Below, in pieces: positions 1 through 15,070 of a DNA stretch of 64,000 nt (its first letter is position 1; each line of letters starts with the position of its first letter). Below the pieces are notes generated by a model, which saw only the letters and a program-made list of their open reading frames with translations, had not been told where the DNA came from and ran no database searches. The DNA comes from Balanoglossus misakiensis (taxonomy: Eukaryota > Hemichordata), in the NCBI GenBank assembly GCA_040954595.2, contig CM082591.2, positions 10,850,001 through 10,914,000 on the forward strand, written 5' to 3'. Made by a program: the position numbers and the translations under genes.

Positions 1-3000
1 GACCTATCATGTGTTCTGCGCATCACAACAGAATTTTGTAAACAAACGAGGCCGTGTTTGGAAGCAACCATGGAAACTTTACAACTATCCGTCGATCTAC
101 AGAGTCTAGTGGAAAACTTTGTTATGCGCATAGACCTATCATGTGTTCTGCGCATCACAACAGAATTTTGTAAACAAACGAGGCTGTGTTTGGAAGCAAC
201 CATGTAAACTTTAGAACTATCCGTCGTTCTACAGAGTCTAGAGGAAAACTTTCTTATGCGCATAGACCTATCATGTGTTCTGCGCATCACAACAGAATTT
301 TGTAAATAAACGAGGCTGTGTTTGGAAGCAACCATGGAAATTTTAGAACTATCCGTCGATCTACAGAGTCTAGTGGAAAACTTTCTTATGTGCATAGGTC
401 TATCATGTGTTCTGCGCATCACAACATAATTTTGTAAACAATTGAGGCTGTGTTTGGAAGCAACCATGGAAACTTTAGAACTATCCGTCGATCTACAGAG
501 TCTAGTGGAAAACTTTCTTATGCGCATAGGCCTATCATGTGTTCTGCGCATCACAACAGAATTTTGTAAACAAACGAGGCTGTGTTTGGAAGCAACCATG
601 GAAATTTTAGAACTATCCGTCGATCTACAGAGTCTAGTGGAAAACTTTCTTATGTGCATAGGTCTATCATGTGTTCTGCGCATCACAACATAATTTTGTA
701 AACAAACAGGCTGTGTTTGGAAGCAACCATGGAAACTTTAGAACTATCTGTCGATCTACAGAGTCTAGTGGAAAACTTTCTTATGCGCATAGGCCTATCA
801 TGTGCTCTGCGCATCACAACTGATTTTCTTAAATAACCGAGGCTGTGTTTGGAAGCATCCATGGAAATTTTAGAACTATCCGTCGATCTACCGAGTCTAT
901 CAGAAAACTTTCTCATGCGCATAGGTCTATCGTGTGTTCTGCGCATCACAACAGATTTCCTCAAATAAACGAGGCTGTGTTTGGAAGCAACCATGGAAAT
1001 TTTAGAACTATCCGTCGATCTACTGAGTCTAGTGGAAAACTTTCTTATGCGCATAGACCTATCATGTGTTCTGCGCATCACAACAGATTTCCTTAAATAA
1101 ACGAGGCTGTGTTTGGAAGCAACCATGGAAACTTTAGAACTATCCGTCGATCGACAAAGTCTAGTGGAAAACTTTCTTATGCGCATAGACCTATCATGTG
1201 TTCTGCGCATCACAACAGAATTTTGTAAACAAACGAGGCCGTGTTTGGAAGCAACCATGGAAACTTTAGAACTATCCGTCGATCTACAGAGTCTAGAGGA
1301 AAACTTTCTTATCCTCATAGGCCTATCATGTGTTCTGCGCATCACAACAGAATTTTGTAAACAAACGAGGCTGTGTTTGGAAGCAACCATGGAAACTTTA
1401 CAACTATCCGTCGAACTACAGAGTCTAGTGGAAAACTTTGTTATGCGCATAGACCTATCATGTGTTCTGCGCATCACAACAGAATTTTGTAAACAAACGA
1501 GGCTGTGTTTGGAAGCAACCATGTAAACTTTAGAACTATCCGTCGTTCTACAGAGTCTAGAGGAAAACTTTCTTATGCGCATAGACCTATCATGTGTTCT
1601 GCGCATCACAACATAATTTTGTAAACAATTGAGGCTGTGTTTGGAAGCAACCATGGAAACTTTTGAACTATCCGTCGATCTACAGAGTCTAGTGGAAAAC
1701 TTTCTTATGCGCATAGACCTATCATGTGTTCTGCGCATCACAACAGAATTTTGTAAACAAACGAGGCTGTGTTTGGAAGCAACCATGGAAACTTTAGAAC
1801 TATCCGTCGATCTACAGAGTCTAGTGGAAAACTTTCTTATGCGCATAGACCTATCATGTGTTCTGCGCATCACAACAGAATTTTGTAAACAAACAGGCTG
1901 TGTTTGGAAGCAACCATGGAAACTTTAGAACTATCTGTCGATCTACAGAGTCTAGTGGAAAACTTTCTTATGCGCATAGGCCTATCATGTGCTCTGCGCA
2001 TCACAACTGATTTTCTTAAATAACCGAGGCTGTGTTTGGAAGCATCCATGGAAATTTTAGAACTATCCGTCGATCTACCGAGTCTATCAGAAAACTTTCT
2101 CATGCGCATAGGTCTATCGTGTGTTCTGCGCATCACAACAGATTTCCTCAAATAAACGAGGCTGTGTTTGGAAGCAACCATGGAAATTTTAGAACTATCC
2201 GTCGATCTACTGAGTCTAGTGGAAAACTTTCTTATGCGCATAGGCCTATCTATGTGTTCTGCGCATCACAACAGATTTCCTTAAATAAACGAGGCTGTGT
2301 TTGGAAGCAACCATGGAAACTTTAGAACTATCCGTCGATCGACAAAGTCTAGTGGAAAACTTTCTTATGCGCATAGACCTATCATGTGTTCTGCGCATCA
2401 CAACAGAATTTTGTAAACAAACGAGGCCGTGTTTGGAAGCAACCATGGAAACTTTAGAACTATCCGTCGATCTACAGAGTCTAGAGGAAAACTTTCTTAT
2501 CCTCATAGGCCTATCATGTGTTCTGCGCATCACAACAGAATTTTGTAAACAAACGAGGCTGTGTTTGGAAGCAACCATGGAAACTTTACAACTATCCGTC
2601 GATCTACAGAGTCTAGTGGAAAACTTTGTTATGCGCATAGACCTATCATGTGTTCTGCGCATCACAACAGAATTTTGTAAACAAACGAGGCTGTGTTTGG
2701 AAGCAACCATGTAAACTTTAGAACTATCCGTCGTTCTATAGAGTCTAGAGGAAAACTTTCTTATGCGCATAGACCTATCATGTGTTCTGCGCATCACAAC
2801 AGAATTTTGTAAATAAACGAGGCTGTGTTTGGAAGCAACCATGGAAATTTTAGAACTATCCGTCGATCTACAGAGTCTAGTGGAAAACTTTCTTATGTGC
2901 ATAGGTCTATCATGTGTTCTGCGCATCACAACATAATTTTGTAAACAATTGAGGCTGTGTTTGGAAGCAACCATGGAAACTTTAGAACTATCCGTCGATC

Positions 3001-5450
3001 TACAGAGTCTAGTGGAAAACTTTCTTATGTGCATAGGTCTATCATGTGTTCTGCGCATCACAACAGAATTTTGTAAACAAACAGGCTGTGTTTGGAAGCA
3101 ACCATGGAAACTTTAGAACTATCTTTCGATCTACAGAGTCTAGTGGAAAACTTTCTTATGCGCATAGGCCTATCATGTGCTCTGCGCATCACAACTGATT
3201 TTCTTAAATAACCGAGGCTGTGTTTGGAAGCATCCATGGAAATTTTAGAACTATCCGTCGATCTACCGAGTCTATCAGAAAACTTTCTCATGCGCATAGG
3301 TCTATCGTGTGTTCTGCGCATCACAACAGATTTCCTCAAATAAACGAGGCTGTGTTTGGAAGCAACCATGGAAATTTTAGAACTATCCGTCGATCTACTG
3401 AGTCTAGTGGAAAACTTTCTTATGCGCATAGACCTATCATGTGTTCTGCGCATCACAACAGATTTCCTTAAATAAACGAGGCTGTGTTTGGAAGCAACCA
3501 TGGAAACTTTAGAACTATCCGTCGATCGACAAAGTCTAGTGGAAAACTTTCTTATGCGCATAGACCTATCATGTGTTCTGCGCATCACAACAGAATTTTG
3601 TAAACAAACGAGGCCGTGTTTGGAAGCAACCATGGAAACTTTAGAACTATCCGTCGATCTACAGAGTCTAGAGGAAAACTTTCTTATCCTCATAGGCCTA
3701 TCATGTGTTCTGCGCATCACAACAGAATTTTGTAAACAAACGAGGCTGTGTTTGGAAGCAACCATGGAAACTTTACAACTATCCGTCGATCTACAGAGTC
3801 TAGTGGAAAACTTTGTTATGCGCATAGACCTATCATGTGTTCTGCGCATCACAACAGAATTTTGTAAACAAACGAGGCTGTGTTTGGAAGCAACCATGTA
3901 AACTTTAGAACTATCCGTCGTTCTACAGAGTCTAGAGGAAAACTTTCTTATGCGCATAGACCTATCATGTGTTCTGCGCATCACAACATAATTTTGTAAA
4001 CAATTGAGGCTGTGTTTGGAAGCAACCATGGAAACTTTTGAACTATCCGTCGATCTACAGAGTCTAGTGGAAAACTTTCTTATGCGCATAGGCCTATCAT
4101 GTGTTCTGCGCATCACAACAGAATTTTGTAAACAAACGAGGCTGTGTTTGGAAGCAACCATGGAAATTTTAGAACTATCCGTCGATCTACAGAGTCTAGT
4201 GGAAAACTTTCTTATGTGCATAGGTCTATCATGTGTTCTGCGCATCACAACAGAATTTTGTAAACAAACAGGCTGTGTTTGGAAGCAACCATGGAAACTT
4301 TAGAACTATCTGTCGATCTACAGAGTCTAGTGGAAAACTTTCTTATGCGCATAGGCCTATCATGTGCTCTGCGCATCACAACTGATTTTCTTAAATAACC
4401 GAGGCTGTGTTTGGAAGCATCCATGGAAATTTTAGAACTATCCGTCGATCTACCGAGTCTATCAGAAAACTTTCTCATGCGCATAGGTCTATCGTGTGTT
4501 CTGCGCATCACAACAGATTTCCTCAAATAAACGAGGCTGTGTTTGGAAGCAACCATGGAAATTTTAGAACTATCCGTCGATCTACTGAGTCTAGTGGAAA
4601 ACTTTCTTATGCGCATAGGCCTATCTATGTGTTCTGCGCATCACAACAGATTTCCTTAAATAAACGAGGCTGTGTTTGGAAGCAACCATGGAAACTTTAG
4701 AACTATCCGTCGATCGACAAAGTCTAGTGGAAAACTTTCTTATGCGCATAGACCTATCATGTGTTCTGCGCATCACAACAGAATTTTGTAAACAAACGAG
4801 GCCGTGTTTGGAAGCAACCATGGAAACTTTAGAACTATCCGTCGATCTACAGAGTCTAGAGGAAAACTTTCTTATCCTCATAGGCCTATCATGTGTTCTG
4901 CGCATCACAACAGAATTTTGTAAACAAACGAGGCTGTGTTTGGAAGCAACCATGGAAACTTTACAACTATCCGTCGATCTACAGAGTCTAGTGGAAAACT
5001 TTGTTATGCGCATAGACCTATCATGTGTTCTGCGCATCACAACAGAATTTTGTAAACAAACGAGACTGTGTTTGGAAGCAACCATGTAAACTTTAGAACT
5101 ATCCGTCGTTCTACAGAGTCTAGAGGAAAACTTTCTTATGCGCATAGACCTATCATGTGTTCTGCGCATCACAACAGAATTTTGTAAATAAACGAGGCTG
5201 TGTTTGGAAGCAACCATGGAAATTTTAGAACTATCCGTCGATCTACAGAGTCTAGTGGAAAACTTTCTTATGTGCATAGGTCTATCATGTGTTCTGCGCA
5301 TCACAACATAATTTTGTAAACAATTGAGGCTGTGTTTGGAAGCAACCATGGAAACTTTAGAACTATCCGTCGATCTACAGAGTCTAGTGGAAAACTTTCT
5401 TATGCGCATAGGCCTATCATGTGTTCTGCGCATCACAACAGAATTTTGTA
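1..5450. repeat. 9-mer higher-order repeat block (~1,188 bp unit)
   Basis: Nine-monomer units are marked by a one-base deletion variant (AAACAGGCTG instead of AAACGAGGCTG) at about 707, 1,894, 3,082 and 4,270, spaced 1,187-1,188 bp. Each unit then runs through the same subfamily order: a monomer ending GATTTTCTTAAATAACC, one with CTACCGAGTCTATCAG, one with CTACTGAG, one with GATCGACAAAG, one with TATCCTCATAGG, one with TTACAAC plus TTGTTATG, and one starting ATGTAAAC. The last two monomers vary between units. Bases 1-703 are the tail of a preceding unit. After 4,270 the next marker is 16 monomers away (6,380), so the regular period breaks down there. Confidence 0.88.
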
Positions 5451-6871
5451 AACAAACGAGGCTGTGTTTGGAAGCAACCATGGAAATTTTAGAACTATCC
5501 GTCGATCTACAGAGTCTAGTGGAAAACTTTCTTATGTGCATAGGTCTATCATGTGTTCTGCGCATCACAACATAATTTTGTAAACAATTGAGGCTGTGTT
5601 TGGAAGCAACCATGGAAACTTTACAACTATCCGTCGATCTATAGAGTCCAGTGGAAAACTTTCTTATGCGCATAGACCTATCATGTGTTCTGCGCATCAC
5701 AACAGAATTTTGTAAACAAACGAGGCTGTGTTTGGAAGCAACAATGGAAACTTTAGAACTATCCGTCGATCTACAGAGTCTAGTGGAAAACTTTCTTATG
5801 CGCATAGACCTATCATGTGTTCTGCGCATCACAACAGAATTTTGTAAACAAACGAGGCTGTGTTTGGAGGCAACAATGGAAACTTTAGAACTATCCGTCG
5901 ATCTACAGAGTCTAGTGGAAAACTTTCTTATGCGCATAGACCTATCATGTGTTCTGCGCATCACAACAGAATTTTGTAAACAAACGAGGCTGTGTTTGGA
6001 AGCAACCATGGAAACTTTAGAACTATCCGTCGTTCTACAGAGTCTAGAGGAAAACTTTCTTATCCTCATAGGCCTATCATGTGTTCTGTGCATCACAACA
6101 GAATTTTGTAAACAAACGAGGCTGTGTTTGGAAGCAACCATGGAAACTTTAGAACTATCCGTCGATCTACAGAGTCTAGTGGAAAACTTTCTTATGCGCA
6201 TAGACCTATCATGTGTTCTGCGCATCACAACAGAATTTTGTAAACAATCGAGGCTGTGTTTGGAAGCAACCATGGAAACTTTAGAACTATCCGTCGATCT
6301 ACAGAGTCTAGTGGAAAACTTTCTTATGCGCATAGACCTATCATGTGTTCTGCGCATCACAACAGAATTTTGTAAACAAACAGGCTGTGTTTGGAAGCAA
6401 CCATGGAAACTTTAGAACTATCTGTCGATCTACCGAGTCTATCAGAAAACTTTCTCATGCGCATAGGTCTATCGTGTGTTCTGCGCATCACAACAGATTT
6501 CCTCAAATAAACGAGGCTGTGTTTGGAAGCAACCATGGAAATTTTAGAACTATCCGTCGATCTACTGAGTCTAGTGGAAAACTTTCTTATGCGCATAGGC
6601 CTATCTATGTGTTCTGCGCATCACAACAGATTTCCTTAAATAAACGAGGCTGTGTTTGGAAGCAACCATGGAAACTTTAGAACTATCCGTCGATCGACAA
6701 AGTCTAGTGGAAAACTTTCTTATGCGCATAGACCTATCATGTGTTCTGCGCATCACAACAGAATTTTGTAAACAAACGAGGCCGTGTTTGGAAGCAACCA
6801 TGGAAACTTTAGAACTATCCGTCGATCTACAGAGTCTAGAGGAAAACTTTCTTATCCTCATAGGCCTATCA

Positions 6872-9800
6872 TGTGTTCTGCGCATCACAACAGAATTTTG
6901 TAAACAAACGAGGCTGTGTTTGGAAGCAACCATGGAAACTTTACAACTATCCGTCGATCTACAGAGTCTAGTGGAAAACTTTGTTATGCGCATAGACCTA
7001 TCATGTGTTCTGCGCATCACAACAGAATTTTGTAAACAAACGAGGCTGTGTTTGGAAGCAACCATGTAAACTTTAGAACTATCCGTCGTTCTACAGAGTC
7101 TAGAGGAAAACTTTCTTATGCGCATAGACCTATCATGTGTTCTGCGCATCACAACAGAATTTTGTAAATAAACGAGGCTGTGTTTGGAAGCAACCATGGA
7201 AATTTTAGAACTATTCGTCGATCTACAGAGTCTAGTGGAAAACTTTCTTATGTGCATAGGTCTATCATGTGTTCTGCGCATCACAACATAATTTTGTAAA
7301 CAATTGAGGCTGTGTTTGGAAGCAACCATGGAAACTTTAGAACTATCCGTCGATCTACAGAGTCTAGTGGAAAACTTTCTTATGCGCATAGGCCTATCAT
7401 GTGTTCTGCGCATCACAACAGAATTTTGTAAACAAACGAGGCTGTGTTTGGAAGCAACCATGGAAACTTTACAACTATCCGTCGATCTACAGAGTCTAGT
7501 GGAAAACTTTGTTATGCGCATAGACCTATCATGTGTTCTGCGCATCACAACAGAATTTTGTAAACAAACGAGGCTGTGTTTGGAAGCAACCATGTAAACT
7601 TTAGAACTATCCGTCGTTCTACAGAGTCTAGAGGAAAACTTTCTTATGCGCATAGACCTATCATGTGTTCTGCGCATCACAACAGAATTTTGTAAATAAA
7701 CGAGGCTGTGTTTGGAAGCAACCATGGAAATTTTAGAACTATCCGTCGATCTACAGAGTCTAGTGGAAAAATTTCTTATGTGCATAGGTCTATCATGTGT
7801 TCTGCGCATCACAACATAATTTTGTAAACAATTGAGGCTGTGTTTGGAAGCAACCATGGAAGCTTTAGAACTATCCGTCGATCTACAGAGTCTAGTGGAA
7901 AACTTTCTTATGCGCATAGGCCTATCATGTGTTCTGCGCATCACAACAGAATTCGGTAAATAAAGGAGGGTGTGTTTGGAAGCAACCATGGAAACTTTAG
8001 AACTATCCGTCGATCGACAGAGTCTAGTGGAAAACTTTCTTATCCTCATAGGCCTATCATGTGTTCTGCGCATCACAACAGAATTTTGTAAACAAACGAG
8101 GCTGTGTTTGGAAGCAACCATGGAAACTTTAGAACTATCCGTCGATCTACAGAGTCTAGAGGAAAACTTTCTTATCCTCATAGGCCTATCATGTGTTCTG
8201 CGCATCACAACAGAATTTTGTAAACAAACGAGGCTGTGTTTGGAAGCAACCTCTGAAACTTTAGAACTATCCGTCGATCTACAGAGTCCAGTGGAAAACT
8301 TTCTTATGCGCATAGACCTATCACGTGTTCTGCGCATCACAACAGAATTTTGTAAACAAACGAGGCTGTGTTTAGAAGCAACCATGGAAACTTTAGAACT
8401 ATCCGTCGATCTACAGAGTCTAGTGGAAAACTTTCTTATACGCATAGACCTATCATGTGTTCTGCGCATCACAACAGAATTTTGTAAACAAACGAGGCTG
8501 TGTTTGGAAGCAACCATGGAAACTTTAGAACTATCCGTCGATCTACAGAGTCTAGTGGAAAACTTTCTTATGCGCATAGACCTATCATGTGTTCTGCGCA
8601 TCACAACAGAATTTTGTAAACAAACAGGCTGTGTTTGGAAGCAACCATGGAAACTTTAGAACTATCTGTCGATCTACAGAGTCTAGTGGAAAACTTTCTT
8701 ATGCGCATAGGCCTATCATGTGCTCTGCGCATCACAACTGATTTCCTTAAATAACCGAGGCTGTGTTTGGAAGCATCCATTGAAATTTTAGAACTATCCG
8801 TCGATCTACCGAGTCTATCAGAAAACTTTCTCATGCGCATAGGTCTATCGTGTGTTCTGCGCATCACAACAGATTTCCTCAAATAAAGGAGGCTGTGTTT
8901 GGAAGCAACCATGGAAATTTTAGAACTATCCGTCGATCGACAAAGTCTAGTGGAAAACTTTCTTATGCGCATAGACCTATCATGTGTTCTGCGCATCACA
9001 ACAGAATTTTGTAAACAAACGAGGCCGTGTTTGGAAGCAACCATGGAAACTTTAGAACTATCCGTCGATCTACAGAGTCTAGAGGAAAACTTTCTTATAC
9101 TCATAGGCCTATCATGTGTTCTGCGCATCACAACAGAATTTTGTAAACAAACGAGGCTGTGTTTGGAAGCAACCATGGAAACTTTAGAACTATCCGTCGA
9201 TCTACAGAGTCTAGTGGAAAACTTTCTTATGCACATAGACCTATCATGTGTTCTGCGCATCACAACAGAATTTTGTAAACAAACGAGGCTGTGTTTGGAA
9301 GCAACCATGGAAACTTTACAACTATCCGTCGATCTACAGAGTCTAGTGGAAAACTTTGTTATGCGCATAGACCTATCATGTGTTCTGCGCATCACAACAG
9401 AATTTTGTAAACAAACGAGGCTGTGTTTGGAAGCAACCATGTAAACTTTAGAACTATCCGTCGTTCTACAGAGTCTAGAGGAAAACTTTCTTATGCGCAT
9501 AGACCTATCATGTGTTCTGCGCATCACAACAGAATTTTGTAAATAAACGAGGCTGTGTTTGGAAGCAACCATGGAAATTTTAGAACTATCCGTCGATCTA
9601 CAGAGTCTAGTGGAAAACTTTCTTATGTGCATAGGTCTATCATGTGTTCTGCGCATCACAACATAATTTTGTAAACAATCGAGGCTGTGTTTGGAAGCAA
9701 CCATGGAAACTTTAGAACTATCCGTCGATCTACAGAGTCTAGTGGAAAACTTTCTTATGCGCATAGGCCTATCATGTGTTCTGCGCATCACAACAGAATT

Positions 9801-12800
9801 CGGTAAATAAAGGAGGGTGTGTTTGGAAGCAACCATGGAAACTTTAGAACTATCCGTCGATCGACAGAGTCTAGTGGAAAACTTTCTTATCCTCATAGGC
9901 CTATCATGTGTTCTGCGCATCACAACAGAATTTTGTAAACAAACGAGGCTGTGTTTGGAAGCAACCATGGAAACTTTAGAACTATCCGTCGATCTACAGA
10001 GTCTAGAGGAAAACTTTCTTATCCTCATAGGCCTATCATGTGTTCTGCGCATCACAACAGAATTTTGTAAACAAACGAGGCTGTGTTTGGAAGCAACCTC
10101 TGAAACTTTAGAACTATCCGTCGATCTACAGAGTCCAGTGGAAAACTTTCTTATGCGCATAGACCTATCATGTGTTCTGCGCATCACAACAGAATTTTGT
10201 AAACAAACGAGGCTGTGTTTGGAAGCAACCATGGAAACTTTAGAACTATCCGTCGATCTACAGAGTCTAGTGGAAAACTTTCTTATCCTCATAGGCCTAT
10301 CATGTGTTCTGCGCATCACAACAGAATTTTGTAAACAAACGAGGATGTGTTTGGAAGCAACCATGGAAATTTTAGACTATCCGTCGATCTACAGAGTCTA
10401 GTGGAAAACTTTCTTATGTGCATAGGTCTATCATGTGTTCTGCGCATCACAACATAATTTTGTAAACAATCGAGGCTGTGTTTGGAAGCAACCATGGAAA
10501 CTTTAGAACTATCCGTCGATCTACAGAGTCTAGTGGAAAACTTTCTTATGCGCATAGACCTATCATGTGTTCTGCGCATCACAACAGAATTCTGTAAACA
10601 AACAGGCTGTGTTTGGAAGCAACCATGGAAACTTTAGAACTATCCGTCGATCTACATAGTCTAGTGGAAAACTTTCTTATCCTCATAGACCTATCATGTG
10701 TTCTGTGCATCACAACAGAATTTTGTAAACAAACGAGGCCGTGTTTGGAAGCAACCATGGAAACTTTAGAACTATCCGTCGATCTACAGAGTCTAGAGAA
10801 AAACTTTCTTATCCTCATAGGCCTATCATGTGTTCTGCGCATCACAACAGAATTTTGTAAACAAACGAGGATGTGTTTGGAAGCAACCATGGAAATTTTA
10901 GAACTATCCGTCGATCTACAGAGTCTAGTGGAAAACTTTCTTATGTGCATAGGTCTATCATGTGTTCTGCGCATCACAACAGAATTTTGTAAACAAACGA
11001 GGCTGTGTTTGGAAGCAACCATGGAAACTTTACAACTATCCGTCGATCTACAGAGTCTAGTGGAAAACTTTGTTATGCGCATAGACCTATCATGTGTTCT
11101 GCGCATCACAACAGAATTTTGTAAACAAACGAGGCTGTGTTTGGAAGCAACCATGTAAACTTTAGAACTATCCGTCGTTCTACAGAGTCTAGAGGAAAAC
11201 TTTCTTATGCGCATAGACCTATCATGTGTTCTGCGCATCACAACAGAATTTTGTAAATAAACGAGGCTGTGTTTGGAAGCAACCATGGAAATTTTAGAAC
11301 TATTCGTCGATCTACAGAGTCTAGTGGAAAACTTTCTTATGTGCATAGGTCTATCATGTGTTCTGCGCATCACAACATAATTTTGTAAACAATTGAGGCT
11401 GTGTTTGGAAGCAACCATGGAAACTTTAGAACTATCCGTCGATCTACAGAGTCTAGTGGAAAACTTTCTTATGCGCATAGGCCTATCATGTGTTCTGCGC
11501 ATCACAACAGAATTTTGTAAACAAACGAGGCTGTGTTTGGAAGCAACCATGGAAACTTTACAACTATCCGTCGATCTACAGAGTCTAGTGGAAAACTTTG
11601 TTATGCGCATAGACCTATCATGTGTTCTGCGCATCACAACAGAATTTTGTAAACAAACGAGGCTGTGTTTGGAAGCAACCATGTAAACTTTAGAACTATC
11701 CGTCGTTCTACAGAGTCTAGAGGAAAACTTTCTTATGCGCATAGACCTATCATGTGTTCTGCGCATCACAACAGAATTTTGTAAATAAACGAGGCTGTGT
11801 TTGGAAGCAACCATGGAAATTTTAGAACTATCCGTCGATCTACAGAGTCTAGTGGAAAAATTTCTTATGTGCATAGGTCTATCATGTGTTCTGCGCATCA
11901 CAACATAATTTTGTAAACAATTGAGGCTGTGTTTGGAAGCAACCATGGAAGCTTTAGAACTATCCGTCGATCTACAGAGTCTAGTGGAAAACTTTCTTAT
12001 GCGCATAGGCCTATCATGTGTTCTGCGCATCACAACAGAATTCGGTAAATAAAGGAGGGTGTGTTTGGAAGCAACCATGGAAACTTTAGAACTATCCGTC
12101 GATCGACAGAGTCTAGTGGAAAACTTTCTTATCCTCATAGGCCTATCATGTGTTCTGCGCATCACAACAGAATTTTGTAAACAAACGAGGCTGTGTTTGG
12201 AAGCAACCATGGAAACTTTAGAACTATCCGTCGATCTACAGAGTCTAGAGGAAAACTTTCTTATCCTCATAGGCCTATCATGTGTTCTGCGCATCACAAC
12301 AGAATTTTGTAAACAAACGAGGCTGTGTTTGGAAGCAACCTCTGAAACTTTAGAACTATCCGTCGATCTACAGAGTCCAGTGGAAAACTTTCTTATGCGC
12401 ATAGACCTATCACGTGTTCTGCGCATCACAACAGAATTTTGTAAACAAACGAGGCTGTGTTTAGAAGCAACCATGGAAACTTTAGAACTATCCGTCGATC
12501 TACAGAGTCTAGTGGAAAACTTTCTTATACGCATAGACCTATCATGTGTTCTGCGCATCACAACAGAATTTTGTAAACAAACGAGGCTGTGTTTGGAAGC
12601 AACCATGGAAACTTTAGAACTATCCGTCGATCTACAGAGTCTAGTGGAAAACTTTCTTATGCGCATAGACCTATCATGTGTTCTGCGCATCACAACAGAA
12701 TTTTGTAAACAAACAGGCTGTGTTTGGAAGCAACCATGGAAACTTTAGAACTATCTGTCGATCTACAGAGTCTAGTGGAAAACTTTCTTATGCGCATAGG

Positions 12801-15070
12801 CCTATCATGTGCTCTGCGCATCACAACTGATTTCCTTAAATAACCGAGGCTGTGTTTGGAAGCATCCATTGAAATTTTAGAACTATCCGTCGATCTACCG
12901 AGTCTATCAGAAAACTTTCTCATGCGCATAGGTCTATCGTGTGTTCTGCGCATCACAACAGATTTCCTCAAATAAAGGAGGCTGTGTTTGGAAGCAACCA
13001 TGGAAATTTTAGAACTATCCGTCGATCGACAAAGTCTAGTGGAAAACTTTCTTATGCGCATAGACCTATCATGTGTTCTGCGCATCACAACAGAATTTTG
13101 TAAACAAACGAGGCCGTGTTTGGAAGCAACCATGGAAACTTTAGAACTATCCGTCGATCTACAGAGTCTAGAGGAAAACTTTCTTATACTCATAGGCCTA
13201 TCATGTGTTCTGCGCATCACAACAGAATTTTGTAAACAAACGAGGCTGTGTTTGGAAGCAACCATGGAAACTTTAGAACTATCCGTCGATCTACAGAGTC
13301 TAGTGGAAAACTTTCTTATGCACATAGACCTATCATGTGTTCTGCGCATCACAACAGAATTTTGTAAACAAACGAGGCTGTGTTTGGAAGCAACCATGGA
13401 AACTTTACAACTATCCGTCGATCTACAGAGTCTAGTGGAAAACTTTGTTATGCGCATAGACCTATCATGTGTTCTGCGCATCACAACAGAATTTTGTAAA
13501 CAAACGAGGCTGTGTTTGGAAGCAACCATGTAAACTTTAGAACTATCCGTCGTTCTACAGAGTCTAGAGGAAAACTTTCTTATGCGCATAGACCTATCAT
13601 GTGTTCTGCGCATCACAACAGAATTTTGTAAATAAACGAGGCTGTGTTTGGAAGCAACCATGGAAATTTTAGAACTATCCGTCGATCTACAGAGTCTAGT
13701 GGAAAACTTTCTTATGTGCATAGGTCTATCATGTGTTCTGCGCATCACAACATAATTTTGTAAACAATCGAGGCTGTGTTTGGAAGCAACCATGGAAACT
13801 TTAGAACTATCCGTCGATCTACAGAGTCTAGTGGAAAACTTTCTTATGCGCATAGGCCTATCATGTGTTCTGCGCATCACAACAGAATTCGGTAAATAAA
13901 GGAGGGTGTGTTTGGAAGCAACCATGGAAACTTTAGAACTATCCGTCGATCGACAGAGTCTAGTGGAAAACTTTCTTATCCTCATAGGCCTATCATGTGT
14001 TCTGCGCATCACAACAGAATTTTGTAAACAAACGAGGCTGTGTTTGGAAGCAACCATGGAAACTTTAGAACTATCCGTCGATCTACAGAGTCTAGAGGAA
14101 AACTTTCTTATCCTCATAGGCCTATCATGTGTTCTGCGCATCACAACAGAATTTTGTAAACAAACGAGGCTGTGTTTGGAAGCAACCTCTGAAACTTTAG
14201 AACTATCCGTCGATCTACAGAGTCCAGTGGAAAACTTTCTTATGCGCATAGACCTATCATGTGTTCTGCGCATCACAACAGAATTTTGTAAACAAACGAG
14301 GCTGTGTTTGGAAGCAACCATGGAAACTTTAGAACTATCCGTCGATCTACAGAGTCTAGTGGAAAACTTTCTTATCCTCATAGGCCTATCATGTGTTCTG
14401 CGCATCACAACAGAATTTTGTAAACAAACGAGGATGTGTTTGGAAGCAACCATGGAAATTTTAGAACTATCCGTCGATCTACAGAGTCTAGTGGAAAACT
14501 TTCTTATGTGCATAGGTCTATCATGTGTTCTGCGCATCACAACATAATTTTGTAAACAATCGAGGCTGTGTTTGGAAGCAACCATGGAAACTTTAGAACT
14601 ATCCGTCGATCTACAGAGTCTAGTGGAAAACTTTCTTATGCGCATAGACCTATCATGTGTTCTGCGCATCACAACAGAATTCTGTAAACAAACAGGCTGT
14701 GTTTGGAAGCAACCATGGAAACTTTAGAACTATCCGTCGATCTACATAGTCTAGTGGAAAACTTTCTTATCCTCATAGACCTATCATGTGTTCTGTGCAT
14801 CACAACAGAATTTTGTAAACAAACGAGGCCGTGTTTGGAAGCAACCATGGAAACTTTAGAACTATCCGTCGATCTACAGAGTCTAGAGAAAAACTTTCTT
14901 ATCCTCATAGGCCTATCATGTGTTCTGCGCATCACAACAGAATTTTGTAAACAAACGAGGATGTGTTTGGAAGCAACCATGGAAATTTTAGAACTATCCG
15001 TCGATCTACAGAGTCTAGTGGAAAACTTTCTTATGTGCATAGGTCTATCATGTGTTCTGCGCATCACAAC
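6872..15070. repeat. 4,089-bp (31-monomer) tandem duplication
   Basis: Sequence 6,872-10,980 recurs at 10,961-15,070 with a shift of 4,089-4,090 bp, so two 31-monomer blocks lie in tandem. Rare private variants occur at matching places: TATTCGTCG (about 7,214 and 11,303), GGAAAAATTTC (7,766 and 11,855), GGAAGCTTTAG (7,858 and 11,947), ACCTCTGAAAC (8,250 and 12,339), TCACGTGTT (8,321 and 12,410) and CTACATAGTC (10,653 and 14,743). The one difference I found is a missing A in TTTTAGACTATCC near 10,375. That deletion and two AAACAGGCTG junctions explain why the unit is 31 x 132 minus 3. It looks like a very recent duplication, or an assembly duplication. Confidence 0.9.
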
